Shown here one piece after another: positions 52,666 through 61,421 of a stretch of 64,000 bases of DNA. Origin of the DNA: DASWJZ01 sp964440525 (GTDB lineage: Bacteria; Pseudomonadota; Alphaproteobacteria; Rhizobiales; Afifellaceae); assembly GCA_964440525.1 (NCBI GenBank), contig CAYTTC010000006.1, positions 10,786 through 74,785 of the forward strand, written 5' to 3'. Position numbers and translations under genes: made by a program. How positions within the stretch are numbered: position 1 is the stretch's first letter; every line of letters starts with the position of its first letter. The notes below the pieces were generated by a model. It was not told the origin of the DNA, ran no database searches, and saw nothing but the letters and a program-made list of their open reading frames with translations.

Positions 52666-54135
52666 CTACCTTCCTGCCCCGAGCCGCGACAGCGCAGCCG
52701 CCCTCACCCGCGCCACGAGCTCGTCGGCCGTGAGTCGTGCTTCCGCGGCCTTCGCCCAGTCCGCCGTCGGTTCCTTGACCGTGTCGGGAAGCGTATTCCA
52801 TTCGGCGAGCGCGTTCTTCAGGTCCCCGGCCGCAAGCGCCGCGCGGATGCGCGCCACGATCGCCGCCGGATCGCTGCCGGCTGTCGGATGCGCCGGCCGT
52901 ACCTCGACAAGTCCCCGTGCGCTCTGCAACAGACGATCGATTGTGCCGGTTTCCTCCGGGATCGGCGTCGCCAGTTCGACGGATGCCATCGCCGCGTCAA
53001 AGCCGGAGCGGAGATCGGCGATCGTCGGGAGGCCCGATTCCGCCTTTGGCGCCAAGCCCTCGACCGCCTCCGCGTCGATGCCGAGGCTTTTGAGCGCGGC
53101 AAGCTCGTTCGCAAACGGCCACCCTGCGTCGAGCGCCGCCGCTAGCGCGTCGGCCGCGACCGCCGGAGCGAGCGCCGCTGCCGCCTCGACCCGCTGGCTC
53201 GTCGCGTCGAGTTTTGCCTCGATGGCCGCGATGCGCTCTTCGCCGGGCGTGGCGTCGATTCGTTTGGAAAGCGCACCGACCTCCTCCCGCAACGTGGCGA
53301 GTGTAGCTTCTAAGGTCGCGGTATCGGCCGGCGCAGCGCTTCGGAGCGCCGCAACTTCTGCTGCAAGCACCGCAAGGCGCGGTTCGAGACTTACCGAGGA
53401 GCCGGCGGCGCCGGCGCGCTCGAGCTTTTCGAGGCGATTCTGCAGGTCTTTCAGCGCCGCGGCGTCGGCCGTGCTGGCGGACGCGCGGCCGGCGAACTCG
53501 CCGACAGACCCTTCGATCGTCGCGAGCCGCTCGCTGAGCGGAGCAACGCCATCGGCTGCCTGCCGAAGGTCCGCGATCTCAGTCTTGAGCGCGGCGATCT
53601 CGGCGGCGATGTCCGCGCCGTCCGTGTCCTTTGTTGGACTGAGATAGCCGGCGAGCGCCAGAACGATGATGACGATTGCCGCGATTGCCCCGCCCGCGAA
53701 GGCCGCGAGAAGAAACGGAGCGAGCGATCTTGGCCGATCGTCGCCGGGTCGGTCTTCGCCGGCGGGCCGGGCGCGCGGCGGCGCTTCCGGCTGGGCTGGC
53801 CGGGGCGGCGCTTCCCGATCCGCTCCACGCGTCGCGAAGGCTGAGGGAATCACGGGATCGGCCGGGGGGGATCGCTCGCCGACTTTGTCGGCGGCGGGCT
53901 CTCTGTCCGGCGCGGGGCTGGACGGCGGCTCGTTGACTTTGGGCGTTTCAACCGCGTTCGCGGACGGAGGTGCCGCAATTCCATCGGGAACTGGTGACGC
54001 TTCGGACGTCAATCCGCCCTCGACCGGTTTTCGCCCGATTTCCTCGGCCGGCAGGTCGATGGTGAGCGGCTTTCGCCGGGTCTTTGGCGGCGAGACACGT
54101 TCGTCCTGGCTCGTCGGTTCTTTCGCCAAATCCAT
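52666..54135 (-). CDS. Mitofilin-like inner-membrane protein (COG4223)
   Basis: About 489 residues from ATG 54135 (a TTG at 54180 would extend it). A long Pro/Glu-rich cytoplasmic start, one transmembrane segment (FLLAAFAGGAIAAIVIIVLA), a long coiled-coil region (LKTEIADLRQAADG, LAAEVAALRSAAPADTA) and a C-terminal mitofilin-type domain with LRSGFDAAMAS and LVEVRP. It is the alphaproteobacterial counterpart of Mic60, usually encoded between hemD and hemY as here, and is linked to shaping of intracytoplasmic membranes in some species. Confidence 0.85.
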   Translation of the reverse strand: MDLAKEPTSQDERVSPPKTRRKPLTIDLPAEEIGRKPVEGGLTSEASPVPDGIAAPPSANAVETPKVNEPPSSPAPDREPAADKVGERSPPADPVIPSAFATRGADREAPPRPAQPEAPPRARPAGEDRPGDDRPRSLAPFLLAAFAGGAIAAIVIIVLALAGYLSPTKDTDGADIAAEIAALKTEIADLRQAADGVAPLSERLATIEGSVGEFAGRASASTADAAALKDLQNRLEKLERAGAAGSSVSLEPRLAVLAAEVAALRSAAPADTATLEATLATLREEVGALSKRIDATPGEERIAAIEAKLDATSQRVEAAAALAPAVAADALAAALDAGWPFANELAALKSLGIDAEAVEGLAPKAESGLPTIADLRSGFDAAMASVELATPIPEETGTIDRLLQSARGLVEVRPAHPTAGSDPAAIVARIRAALAAGDLKNALAEWNTLPDTVKEPTADWAKAAEARLTADELVARVRAAALSRLGAGR

Positions 54136-54262
54136 CTCCGTCCGAATCGAGCGCAGGAATCCCCCGGTCCTACCGTTCAAGCCGGCCTTCGACGATTAGT
54201 TCCTGTCTTGCCCTGCCATGATAGGTCCGAACAATTGCTAAATCGCGGCATGGCGCGAGCCG

Positions 54263-55003
54263 TCACTCTCGGCTTCCGCGCAACGCCGTCTCCTCGCCCT
54301 CAATCATGGCAAAGAGAGCGAGCTGATCCGGGCGCTCGGCGATGAGAACCTTGCCCTCCGTCACCTTGGAGAGCGCCTCGGCCGTCGCCGCCGACAGGCA
54401 GAAGCATGCGACGTTTTCACCGAGCGGCGCGAGGCCGCCGGCGCGAAGCGCCAGCGCGAAAGCCGCCGCGCTCCGCTTGGAATAGAAGAGTACCCCGTCG
54501 ACCGTGCCCACCTTCAGCGCCGTCTCCGCCACCTTCGCAAGCCGGGGGCGCGGCTCGGCCCGGTAGAGGATCGCCGTCTCCACCTCGAAGCCAAGTGAAA
54601 TGAGGCGCCCGGCAAGATCGCCCTCCCGCGCCTCGCCCGTCGCATAAAGGAGCGGCCCCTTCTCCGGCGAAAGCTCGGCGGCGAGCCCAACCAGGTCCTC
54701 GAGCGTCCCACCCGCCGATCGCGCCGCGCCAAAGCCCGCGCGCTTCGCCTCGAGCGCCGTTTGATCGCCGACCGCAAGAAGTGGCACATCGACCGTGACC
54801 GGTCGCACCGCCCGCTCGGCGAGCGCCCGGACCGCGTTGCTGCTTGTCACCAGAACTGCCTGATACGAGCGCCTCGGTATCTTCGCATTCCGGTCGATCA
54901 CGATGTCGAGCATGGGCGACAGAATCGCTTCGTGGCCGAGCCGGATCAGCGCGCGCGCCGTGCGCGATGCATCAGGCTCCGGCCGCGTCACGATCAGCCG
55001 CAT
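54263..55003 (-). CDS. hemD: Uroporphyrinogen-III synthase
   Basis: 246 residues of the HemD fold: LIVTRPEPDASRTARALIRL at the start, AVLVTSSNAVRALAERAV, LLAVGDQTALEAKRAG, PLLYATGEAREGDLAGRL and GVLFYSKRSAAAFALAL, followed by CLSAATAEALSKV. It closes and inverts ring D of hydroxymethylbilane to form uroporphyrinogen III in the cytoplasm. The hemC gene often found beside it is not present here. The gene heads the hemD-mitofilin-hemY minus-strand unit and is divergent from tsaD. Confidence 0.93.
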   Translation of the reverse strand: MRLIVTRPEPDASRTARALIRLGHEAILSPMLDIVIDRNAKIPRRSYQAVLVTSSNAVRALAERAVRPVTVDVPLLAVGDQTALEAKRAGFGAARSAGGTLEDLVGLAAELSPEKGPLLYATGEAREGDLAGRLISLGFEVETAILYRAEPRPRLAKVAETALKVGTVDGVLFYSKRSAAAFALALRAGGLAPLGENVACFCLSAATAEALSKVTEGKVLIAERPDQLALFAMIEGEETALRGSRE

Positions 55004-55146
55004 CGGTCGAGCCCTGCGGGCTTGGCGACGAGGATCGGCCCCGATTGCGCCATTCGAACCCCGGATGTTAGGAGCCCTTCGGCTCGCCAGTTATGTATCG
55101 TAGCCACTAGCCCCTGGCCCGTCGGATCGCAATGACGCCTCCCAAG

Positions 55147-55193
55147 AGCATGATCCCGAAAAGTGGCTACCGCTTTTCGGAAAAGATCATGCT
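55147..55193. repeat. Rhizobial-type intergenic palindrome
   Basis: Arms AGCATGATC (55147-55155) and GATCATGCT (55185-55193) enclose inner arms CCGAAAAG and CTTTTCGG, giving a long hairpin. From memory, very similar palindromes are dispersed in intergenic regions of many Hyphomicrobiales genomes. Only this copy was noticed in the window. It lies upstream of tsaD. Confidence 0.8.
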
Positions 55194-55231
55194 TGAACAA
55201 ACGGATAGAGCCGCATGAGGATTCCATCAGA

Positions 55232-56332
55232 ATGGAAATGGCTCTAGCGCGCACCTTCACGGTGCTTGGCATCGAGACGAGCTGCGACGAGACCGCGGCG
55301 GCGGTGGTGCGCAAGGAGTCCGATGGCCGCGGAACGATTCTCTCCGACATCGTGCTCAGCCAAACCGAAGACCACGCGGCCTTCGGCGGCGTGGTGCCCG
55401 AGATCGCCGCCCGCGCCCATGTGGAGGCGCTCGACGGCGTGATCCGCGCGGCGATGCGCCAGGCAAACACGACATGGCACGATCTGGACGCCGTTGCCGT
55501 CACCGCCGGACCCGGCCTGATCGGCGGACTTCTGGTCGGCACCATGACGGCCCGCGCGGTGTCGGCCGCGAAAAAGATTCCCCTGCTGCCGCTCAATCAC
55601 CTTGAGGGCCACGCCTTGACCGCGACGCTGACCGACAGCGTGCGCTTCCCCTATCTTCTTCTCCTCGTCTCCGGCGGGCACACGCAGCTCGTCGCGGTCG
55701 AAGGCGTCGGCCGTTATCGCCGGCTCGGAACGACGATCGACGACGCGTTAGGCGAGGCCTTCGACAAGACCGCAAAACTTCTCGGCCTTCCCTATCCGGG
55801 CGGGCCGAATGTCGAGCGCGCCGCGCTCGCTGGCGACCCGAGGCGCTTTGCCCTCCCGCGTCCGTTGAAGGGCGCGCCTGGCTGCGATTTCTCCTTCTCG
55901 GGGCTGAAGACGGCCCTGAGGATCGCGGCCGAAGCAACCGCCCCGCTCAGCGACAAAGACGTCGCCGACCTCGCCGCCTCGTTTCAGGCCGCGGCCGTCG
56001 AGGCGGTGGAGGATCGCACTCGCGCCGCGCTCGATCGCTACCTCGAAGTCACCGGCGCGCCGCCGAGCGCGCTCGTCGTTGCGGGCGGTGTCGCGACAAA
56101 CGAAGTTGTCCGCGCCCGCCTCACCTCGCTTTGCCGCGCGGCCGGGGTGCGCTTCGTCGCGCCGCCGCCAAAACTCTGCACCGACAACGCGGCCATGATC
56201 GCTTGGGCCGGCGCGGAACGGCTCGCGGCAGGCCTCGCGCCCGACCCCAGTCTCCCGGCCCGCGCCCGCTGGCCGCTCGACGAGGATTCGACGCCGATTG
56301 TCGGCGCCGGCCGAAAAGGTGCGCGCGCATGA
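55232..56332 (+). CDS. tsaD: tRNA N6-adenosine threonylcarbamoyltransferase
   Basis: 366 residues from ATG 55232; GAGGA lies ten bases upstream and the start fits the family's VLGIETSCDETAAAVV opening. Other motifs: PEIAARAHVEALDGVI, VTAGPGLIGGLLVGTM, LPLNHLEGHALTA with the metal-binding histidines, LLVSGGHTQLV, DALGEAFDKTAKLLGLPYPG and DNAAMIAWAG. It transfers the threonylcarbamoyl group to A37 of ANN-decoding tRNAs. It overlaps gpsA by four bases (ATGA), so the two are co-translated. Confidence 0.97.
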   Translation: MEMALARTFTVLGIETSCDETAAAVVRKESDGRGTILSDIVLSQTEDHAAFGGVVPEIAARAHVEALDGVIRAAMRQANTTWHDLDAVAVTAGPGLIGGLLVGTMTARAVSAAKKIPLLPLNHLEGHALTATLTDSVRFPYLLLLVSGGHTQLVAVEGVGRYRRLGTTIDDALGEAFDKTAKLLGLPYPGGPNVERAALAGDPRRFALPRPLKGAPGCDFSFSGLKTALRIAAEATAPLSDKDVADLAASFQAAAVEAVEDRTRAALDRYLEVTGAPPSALVVAGGVATNEVVRARLTSLCRAAGVRFVAPPPKLCTDNAAMIAWAGAERLAAGLAPDPSLPARARWPLDEDSTPIVGAGRKGARA

Positions 56333-57330
56333 GCGGCCTCGAGCACGTGGTCATCGCCGGGGCCGGCGCCTTCGGCACAGCGCTCGCGGTCGTCGCCGAC
56401 AAGGCCGGCCGCCGAGTCACGCTCTTTGCGCGCGATCAGGCGCAGGCCGATACGATCGCAGCGACGCGCGAGAACGCGCGCTATCTCCCCGGCGTGACGC
56501 TCCCCGCGTCGATCGAGGTGACCACCGATCCGAAAAGCTTCCGCCGCGCCGACCTCGTGCTTCTGGCGGCTCCCGCGCAAGCGACGCGCGCGGTCGCGAC
56601 GATGCTCGCCCGAAAAATCCCGGCTGGCACTCCGGTCGTCGCCACGGCCAAGGGGATCGAGCAGGGAAGCGGAAAATTGCAGGCGGAGATCATCGTCGAG
56701 ATTCTGCCGAATGCCCGTCCGGCCGCCCTTTCGGGGCCCGGCTTCGCCGAGGAGATCGCACGCGGTTTTCCGACCGCCGTCACCATCGCCGCCGGCGATC
56801 TCGAGCTTGCGCATGCGCTATCGGCGGCCCTCGCTACCGAGACTTTTCGGCCCTACGCGAGCGACGACCTTGTCGGCGTCGAGCTCGGCGGCGCCATCAA
56901 GAACGTGCTTGCCATCGCCTGCGGCGTCGTCGCCGGCCGCGGGCTCGGCGAAAGTGCCCGCGCGGCGCTTATCGCCCGTGGCCTTGCCGAGATGATGCGC
57001 CTCGGCGCGGCGCTGGGGGCCCGGGCCGAGACTTTTATGGGGCTTGCCGGTGTCGGCGATCTCGTGCTGACCGCCACCAGCCCGCACTCGCGCAACACCG
57101 CGTTCGGCATGGCGCTGGGCCGTGGCGAGCCGATCTCTGCGCTGCTTGCTCCCGGCGCGCCGCTCGTGGAAGGTGCGCACACGGCGAAAATTGCTGCTGA
57201 GCTTGCTCGCCGCAAGAGTGTCGATGCACCCATCATCGCGGCTGTCGCGGCGGTGATCGACGGCAAGATAAGCGTCGATGCCGCGATCGATGGGCTGGTG
57301 AGCCGCCCGCTCAAACAGGAGACCGCTTAG
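56329..57330 (+). CDS. gpsA: Glycerol-3-phosphate dehydrogenase [NAD(P)+]
   Basis: 333 residues beginning in the ATGA overlap with tsaD. The nucleotide-binding loop is VVIAGAGAFGTALAVVA; the later blocks are PVVATAKGIEQGSGKL, ALSGPGFAEEIARGFPTAV, VGVELGGAIKNVLAIACG with the catalytic lysine, and FMGLAGVGDLVLTATSPHSR. It reduces dihydroxyacetone phosphate to sn-glycerol-3-phosphate for phospholipid synthesis. The tsaD-gpsA order is common in Hyphomicrobiales. Confidence 0.97.
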   Translation: MSGLEHVVIAGAGAFGTALAVVADKAGRRVTLFARDQAQADTIAATRENARYLPGVTLPASIEVTTDPKSFRRADLVLLAAPAQATRAVATMLARKIPAGTPVVATAKGIEQGSGKLQAEIIVEILPNARPAALSGPGFAEEIARGFPTAVTIAAGDLELAHALSAALATETFRPYASDDLVGVELGGAIKNVLAIACGVVAGRGLGESARAALIARGLAEMMRLGAALGARAETFMGLAGVGDLVLTATSPHSRNTAFGMALGRGEPISALLAPGAPLVEGAHTAKIAAELARRKSVDAPIIAAVAAVIDGKISVDAAIDGLVSRPLKQETA

Positions 57331-57379
57331 CTCCCGAGAGCAGCGGCCTGAGGATTCTTTGCGCGAAGGGGGGAACGGC

Positions 57380-57787
57380 ATGCTCCTTGATCTCAGTCGC
57401 ATCGGTCAGATTGCGCTTTCCAGCGCGGATGTGGACCGTGCCGAGCGCTTCTTCCAGGACGCGCTCGGCCTTCGAAAACTGTACCGCTTCGGTACTCTCG
57501 TCTTCTTCGATTGCGCCGGGCTCAGGCTGATGATCGAACAGTCCGCCGACCCGGAGGCCGTAGCGCGCGCCTCTCCGCTCTACTTCCGCTGTGCGGATAT
57601 CGCGCTTGCGGTGCGCGAGTTGAAAAGGCGTGGCGTGACTTTTGTCGATACCCCGCATCGGATCGCCGAAATGGACGACCATGATTTGTGGATGGCGTTC
57701 TTCCGCGATCCCGACGACCATTTGATGGCGCTGATGCAGGAAGCCCCGAAAGGCTATGCTCCGGCAGCGGAGCCTGCTTCCGCCTGA
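57380..57787 (+). CDS. VOC (glyoxalase/bleomycin-resistance) family protein
   Basis: 135 residues from ATG 57380 with GGGGGG seven bases upstream. The VOC halves are IGQIALSSADVDRAERFFQD and VRELKRRGVTFVDTPH, with a metal-type WMAFFRDPDDHLMALMQE end. Family members are metal-dependent lyases, dioxygenases or binding proteins; the substrate is not readable. It sits between gpsA and an EVE-domain gene. Confidence 0.88.
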   Translation: MLLDLSRIGQIALSSADVDRAERFFQDALGLRKLYRFGTLVFFDCAGLRLMIEQSADPEAVARASPLYFRCADIALAVRELKRRGVTFVDTPHRIAEMDDHDLWMAFFRDPDDHLMALMQEAPKGYAPAAEPASA

Positions 57788-57809
57788 GCCGTGCACGAGG
57801 GAGTGATCG

Positions 57810-58235
57810 ATGGCCTACTGGCTTTTCAAAACCGAGGCGGACAGCTGGTCCTGGGAGCAGCAGAAGGGGAAAGGCGCGGCCGGCCAGGAGTGGGACGGCG
57901 TCCGCAATTTCCAGGCGCGGAGCAACATGCGCAAGATGAAAAAGGGCGACCGCGGCTTCTTCTATCACACCGGCGACGAGAAGGCGGTGGTCGGCATCGT
58001 CGAGGTCATCAAGGAAGCGCATCCTGAATCGAAGGACGCCAACTGGGAATGCGTCGATCTGAAGGCCGTCGCCGACGTGCCGAAGCCGGTGACGCTCGTC
58101 GCGGTTAAGGCCGAGCCGAAGCTGAAGGACATGGTGCTCGTCAAGAACTCGCGCCTCTCGGTGCAGCCGGTCAGCGCATCCGAATGGGCGCTCGTCTGCA
58201 AAATGGGCAGCCTCGATCCGGCGAAACTTCGCTAG
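57810..58235 (+). CDS. EVE domain-containing protein
   Basis: 141 residues: AYWLFKTEADSWSWEQQKGK, WDGVRNFQARSNMRKMKKGD, GFFYHTGDEKAVVGIVEVIK and LVKNSRLSVQPVSASEWALV. This is the full EVE domain of the PUA-like fold, which binds modified bases in nucleic acids. It follows the VOC gene by 22 bases and precedes a rhomboid gene by 14, so it is probably in one transcript with gpsA. Confidence 0.95.
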   Translation: MAYWLFKTEADSWSWEQQKGKGAAGQEWDGVRNFQARSNMRKMKKGDRGFFYHTGDEKAVVGIVEVIKEAHPESKDANWECVDLKAVADVPKPVTLVAVKAEPKLKDMVLVKNSRLSVQPVSASEWALVCKMGSLDPAKLR

Positions 58236-58249
58236 TCGGAGCGCCGCGC

Positions 58250-58987
58250 TTGTTCCCGATCTCCGACGACAATCCGCGGCGGCATCTCACACCCTACGTC
58301 AACTGGACGATGATCGGGATCTGCGTCTTCGTCTTCCTCTTGCAGCTCGGGGCGGGAACAGAAAGCGGCGAACAGGCAATCCTGAGTTTTGGCATGATTC
58401 CGGCGCGGCTCTTCGGCTACGGGGAGCTTCCGCCCGAGCTTGCAGTGGTTCCCGCCTCGGCGACGATTTTCACCTCCATGTTCATGCACGGCGGCTTTCT
58501 GCATCTTGCCGGCAACATGCTCTACCTCTGGATTTTCGGCGACAACATCGAGGACTCGATGGGGCATTTTCGCTACCTCGTCTTCTATCTCCTCTGCGGC
58601 ACCGCCGCGGCGCTTGCGCAAGGCCTCGTCGACCCGGCCTCCGAGATACCGATGATCGGCGCGAGCGGAGCGATCTCCGGCGTGCTCGGCGCCTATATCC
58701 TGCTGCATCCGGGGGCGACCGTGCGGGTCTTCATCTTTCTCGGCTTCTTCGTGACTGTCGCGCATGTGCCGGCGCTTATCGTTCTCGGCATCTGGTTCCT
58801 GATGCAACTCGTAAGCGCGGCAGGCGCGTCGGCGGCCGAGCCGGGCGTGGCTTTCTGGGCGCATGTCGGCGGATTCGTGGCCGGGCTGGCCCTCGTCCCG
58901 TTCTTCAAGCGCCGCTACGTTCCCCTCATGGAGGCGCCCCGCCATCGGCCCTTCGAGATCGAGCGACGCCGCGGGCCGTGGGGTTGA
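58250..58987 (+). CDS. Rhomboid family intramembrane serine protease
   Basis: About 245 residues from TTG 58250, which has GGAG eight bases upstream; the frame is open to 58184 but overlaps the EVE gene. Six hydrophobic segments, the L1-loop region FMHGGFLHLAGNMLYLWIFG, the serine motif GASGAISGVLGAY and the helix-6 histidine in FWAHVGGFVAGLA are all present, so both catalytic residues are intact. The length and N-terminal P-x-x-x-D-x-N-P-R-R match the alphaproteobacterial DUF-rhomboid group. Confidence 0.92.
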   Translation: MFPISDDNPRRHLTPYVNWTMIGICVFVFLLQLGAGTESGEQAILSFGMIPARLFGYGELPPELAVVPASATIFTSMFMHGGFLHLAGNMLYLWIFGDNIEDSMGHFRYLVFYLLCGTAAALAQGLVDPASEIPMIGASGAISGVLGAYILLHPGATVRVFIFLGFFVTVAHVPALIVLGIWFLMQLVSAAGASAAEPGVAFWAHVGGFVAGLALVPFFKRRYVPLMEAPRHRPFEIERRRGPWG

Positions 58988-59233
58988 GCGGTCCTTCTTA
59001 GCCGACGCGGCTAAAAAAGCTTTCCTGCTACACGCTGCCGGTATTTTCGAAACCGCCGACAGAGCTGAGTTGCGCGCCACACCGAACAGTCGCTCAATCG
59101 GCGTTGCGGGAGAGGCGCCGCAGGGGGAATCGGAAAAGCTTCGGCTTTTTCGAGAAGGTCGCGTCGGGCGCTGACGGGCTGCACGTCCAAAGGGCGGCGG
59201 CTCCGGTCGCGATCTGACGAGGAAGGGGCTGTG

Positions 59234-59676
59234 ATGAACATATCTCTGCATTTCTGCCGCGCGGCGGCATGAACCGCGCTGGCTATTGCTTCGCCGGCCG
59301 CCTGGCCCGCGGCGCCGGACGCATCTGCGCCCGATAGCGCAGTGCCGGCGGTCGCCGGAGCCGCATCGGCGATCGATTATGCGCTGGAGACCGAGATGGT
59401 CGTCCACAATTGGGTGCTCTGCGTTTCGCAGCCGCTTGCCGAGCAACTGGTGCGCGCACGCGAAGCCGGCGTGGAGCCTGCGCGTCTGGCCTATGCGGGG
59501 CTCGCAAGCGCCCGCTCCTGTGGCCAATTCCCCGAGCTCCGCGTGATCCTGCGCGAGCGGGTCTACGTCTCCGCCGCCGAGCTGGGCTACGACCGCGCGT
59601 ATTCGGGGCGCTCGTGAACCTGTCCGGCGACTGGGCGTCGGCCTACGTCGTCTCTGGCGGGCTGCCCGACGAATAG
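59234..59676 (+). pseudogene. Secreted hypothetical protein with in-frame stop and frameshift
   Basis: A strong GAGGAAGGGG precedes ATG 59234, which opens MNISLHFCRAAA and then meets TGA at 59270-59272. Directly after, in the same frame, the sequence continues as TALAIASPAAWPAAPDASAP, the rest of a signal peptide, and a mature domain (IDYALETEMVVHNWVLCVSQ, VILRERVYVSAAELGYDRAY). A second lesion near a GGGG run at about 59607 shifts the natural ending LVNLSGDWASAYVVSGGLPD into another frame, which stops at 59676. Two lesions suggest a pseudogene, though sequencing errors in G-runs are possible. Confidence 0.7.
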
Positions 59677-59723
59677 CGCTTCCGTACCGTCGCCACGATT
59701 GATAGTACGGGCGCCGAATCCGC

Positions 59724-59781
59724 CCATTTTTTCGGCGCGAAAAATGGCGATTCATGGGTCATTCCATGACCCGCATTTTTT
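59724..59781 (+). terminator. Two adjacent hairpins, second with T-tract
   Basis: Hairpin one has arms CCATTTTT/AAAAATGG (59724-59747), with T- and A-runs on both sides. Hairpin two has arms GGGTCAT/ATGACCC (59756-59772) around a 3-base loop, followed by a six-T run at 59776-59781. This is a good intrinsic terminator for plus-strand transcription of the pseudogene upstream. Confidence 0.75.
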
Positions 59782-59870
59782 CCGGAACCATCGTCCGCTG
59801 AAGCTGTTTTCCGCCCGGCTCGGGGCAGTAAGCCGTCAGCGATTCTAAGCGGCGGCGTTGCAGGAGAAGG

Positions 59871-60140
59871 ATGATAGAAATGCGGAAGTTGATCATTGCA
59901 GCGAGCGCGGCTGCCATGCTGGCCGCTTCGACCGTGGCGAGCCTTGCCGCGGAAGCAAAGGGCGCCATCACGGCAATCGATCCGGCGGCCGGAACGGTGA
60001 CGCTGGCGGACGGCAAGGTCTACACGCTGCCGGCCGAATTCGACGCGGCCTCGCTGCAGGTCGGACAGGACGTGACGATCATCTTCGAGGAAGGCTCGGA
60101 CGGTTCGATGACCGCTAGCGAGGTCACGCCGAACAGCTAG
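59871..60140 (+). CDS. DUF1344 domain-containing exported protein
   Basis: 89 residues with a signal peptide (KLIIAASAAAMLAASTVASLAA) and a small beta domain with AITAIDPAAGTVTLADGKVY and VGQDVTIIFEEG. This matches the DUF1344 family of small periplasmic proteins found in Hyphomicrobiales. AGGAG precedes ATG 59871; ATG 59880 is an alternative. A terminator follows at 60162. Confidence 0.9.
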   Translation: MIEMRKLIIAASAAAMLAASTVASLAAEAKGAITAIDPAAGTVTLADGKVYTLPAEFDAASLQVGQDVTIIFEEGSDGSMTASEVTPNS

Positions 60141-60161
60141 GCGTTTCTCGAAATCCTGGTG

Positions 60162-60186
60162 GCGGCCGCGGGATCCTCGCGGCCGC
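60162..60186 (+). terminator. Hairpin downstream of DUF1344 gene
   Basis: Perfect 9-bp arms GCGGCCGCG and CGCGGCCGC with a 7-base loop, followed by TTCCGTTTGTGTTT. A likely intrinsic terminator 21 bases after the gene's stop. Confidence 0.65.
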
Positions 60187-60227
60187 TTCCGTTTGTGTTT
60201 CGGGAGCCAAGACCGCCATAAGGCGGC

Positions 60228-60872
60228 ATGGATCCCGCCGCTTTCATTCTCGAAAATACCGCCTTACTCGCGCCGCCGCTCGTGCCGGAGATAAAACTCT
60301 ATCTGGCGCATGAGGCGCTCGCCCTTTGGGAGAAGACCGAGGAGGAGCTGAGCGCGATCGGACTCCCTCCGCCCTATTGGGCCTTCGCCTGGGCCGGCGG
60401 CCAGGCGCTCGCCCGCTTTATCCTCGACAATCCGACCCTCGTTTCCGGCAAGCGCGCGCTCGACGTCGCTTCCGGCTCCGGCCTCGTCGCCATCGCGGCG
60501 CTGAAGGCCGGCGCGAGAGCTATCGAGGCGAGCGAGATCGACGCGATCGCGCGTGCTGCGATCGCCGCCAACGCGGCGGCGAATTCGGTGCTGCTCCGCG
60601 CGACCGCCGCCGACCTCATCGGCAGCGACCACGGATGGGATGTCGTACTCGTCGGCGACGCCTTCTACGAAAAGCCGCTCGCCGATCGGCTTCTGCCATG
60701 GCTCGAGGCGCTTGGCCGACGTGGCGCCACGATTCTGATCGGCGATCCGGGCCGTAACTACTTCCCCAAGAATCGCTTCGAGCATCTCGCCCGCTATGAG
60801 GTACCCGTCACGCGCGCGCTCGAGGATGCAGAAATCAAGACCACGAGCGTGTGGCGGCTTGCGTCGGGCTGA
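60228..60872 (+). CDS. Class I methyltransferase (ETFB lysine/L11-like, COG3897)
   Basis: 214 residues: EIKLYLAHEALALWEKTEEE, PPYWAFAWAGGQALARFILD, ALDVASGSGLVAIAALKAG (motif I), DVVLVGDAFYEKPLADRLLP (D-x-F-Y-E, the post-I motif of lysine methyltransferases) and LIGDPGRNYFPK. These features match the ETFB lysine methyltransferase group of alphaproteobacteria (formerly annotated nicotinamide N-methylase). It would trimethylate lysines in the electron-transfer flavoprotein beta subunit. A damaged copy of its last codons lies at 61561. Confidence 0.85.
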   Translation: MDPAAFILENTALLAPPLVPEIKLYLAHEALALWEKTEEELSAIGLPPPYWAFAWAGGQALARFILDNPTLVSGKRALDVASGSGLVAIAALKAGARAIEASEIDAIARAAIAANAAANSVLLRATAADLIGSDHGWDVVLVGDAFYEKPLADRLLPWLEALGRRGATILIGDPGRNYFPKNRFEHLARYEVPVTRALEDAEIKTTSVWRLASG

Positions 60873-60884
60873 TCGGCCGGCGGG

Positions 60885-61421
60885 TCACATGTCGATGCTG
60901 AAGCCTAGGAACCGCGTCGTGCCTTCGGCCGGCATGGCGACGATCGGAAATTCGAGGTTCGATTCGCGTGTCACCGCGTTTCCCGCGCTTTCCGTGCATG
61001 CGCAGTCGGTGAAGACACTCACAACCACGAAGACAAAACCATTGATATCGGCGAATTGCCATTTGAAGGGGATCGTAATCGCGCAGGTTCCGGTATTGCC
61101 GCTGAACGTTACCGGCTTGCCGAGCGTCTCCGTATAGAAGGTAAAGGCGTCGTTGTTGATGTGCTGCAAGCTCACCTCGCAGCGGACCGTGCCCACGAAC
61201 GCGCTCTTCCTGTTGATGGTGCCGCCAACCCGGATGGCGGCGGAGCGGCTGGCTGTTACGGGAGCGGCGGGGCCGCGGTTCTGCGGCGTCATCAAAAATT
61301 CGAGCTTCCGCAGCAGGCGCTCCGTCCGCGCGCCCGGATCGGAGGCGCCGGCGGCGAAGGCGGCGGAGGTCAACTGCTGCATGATCAACATTGCGGCGGT
61401 CGCCGCGGCGAGAATCTTCAT
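60885..61421 (-). CDS. Secreted hypothetical protein
   Basis: From ATG 61421, with GGGGGAA upstream, the protein has 178 residues: a signal peptide (ILAAATAAMLIMQQLTSAAFAA), RTERLLRKLEFLMTPQNRG and a beta-rich domain with two cysteine pairs (VRCEVSLQHINNDAFTFYTE, TGTCAITIPFKW, FTDCACTESAGNAVTR). I do not recognise a family. It may be a periplasmic or surface protein. The frame open to 61490 is not supported. Confidence 0.75.
   Translation of the reverse strand: MKILAAATAAMLIMQQLTSAAFAAGASDPGARTERLLRKLEFLMTPQNRGPAAPVTASRSAAIRVGGTINRKSAFVGTVRCEVSLQHINNDAFTFYTETLGKPVTFSGNTGTCAITIPFKWQFADINGFVFVVVSVFTDCACTESAGNAVTRESNLEFPIVAMPAEGTTRFLGFSIDM

Noticed and set aside
55004..55231. Expected hemC beside hemD
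   Set aside because: The gap is only about 230 bases and holds the palindrome; no hydroxymethylbilane synthase motif is present.
58232..59755. 507-codon minus-strand frame
   Set aside because: Opposite the rhomboid gene, which has intact catalytic motifs; the frame is Arg-rich and has no recognisable fold.
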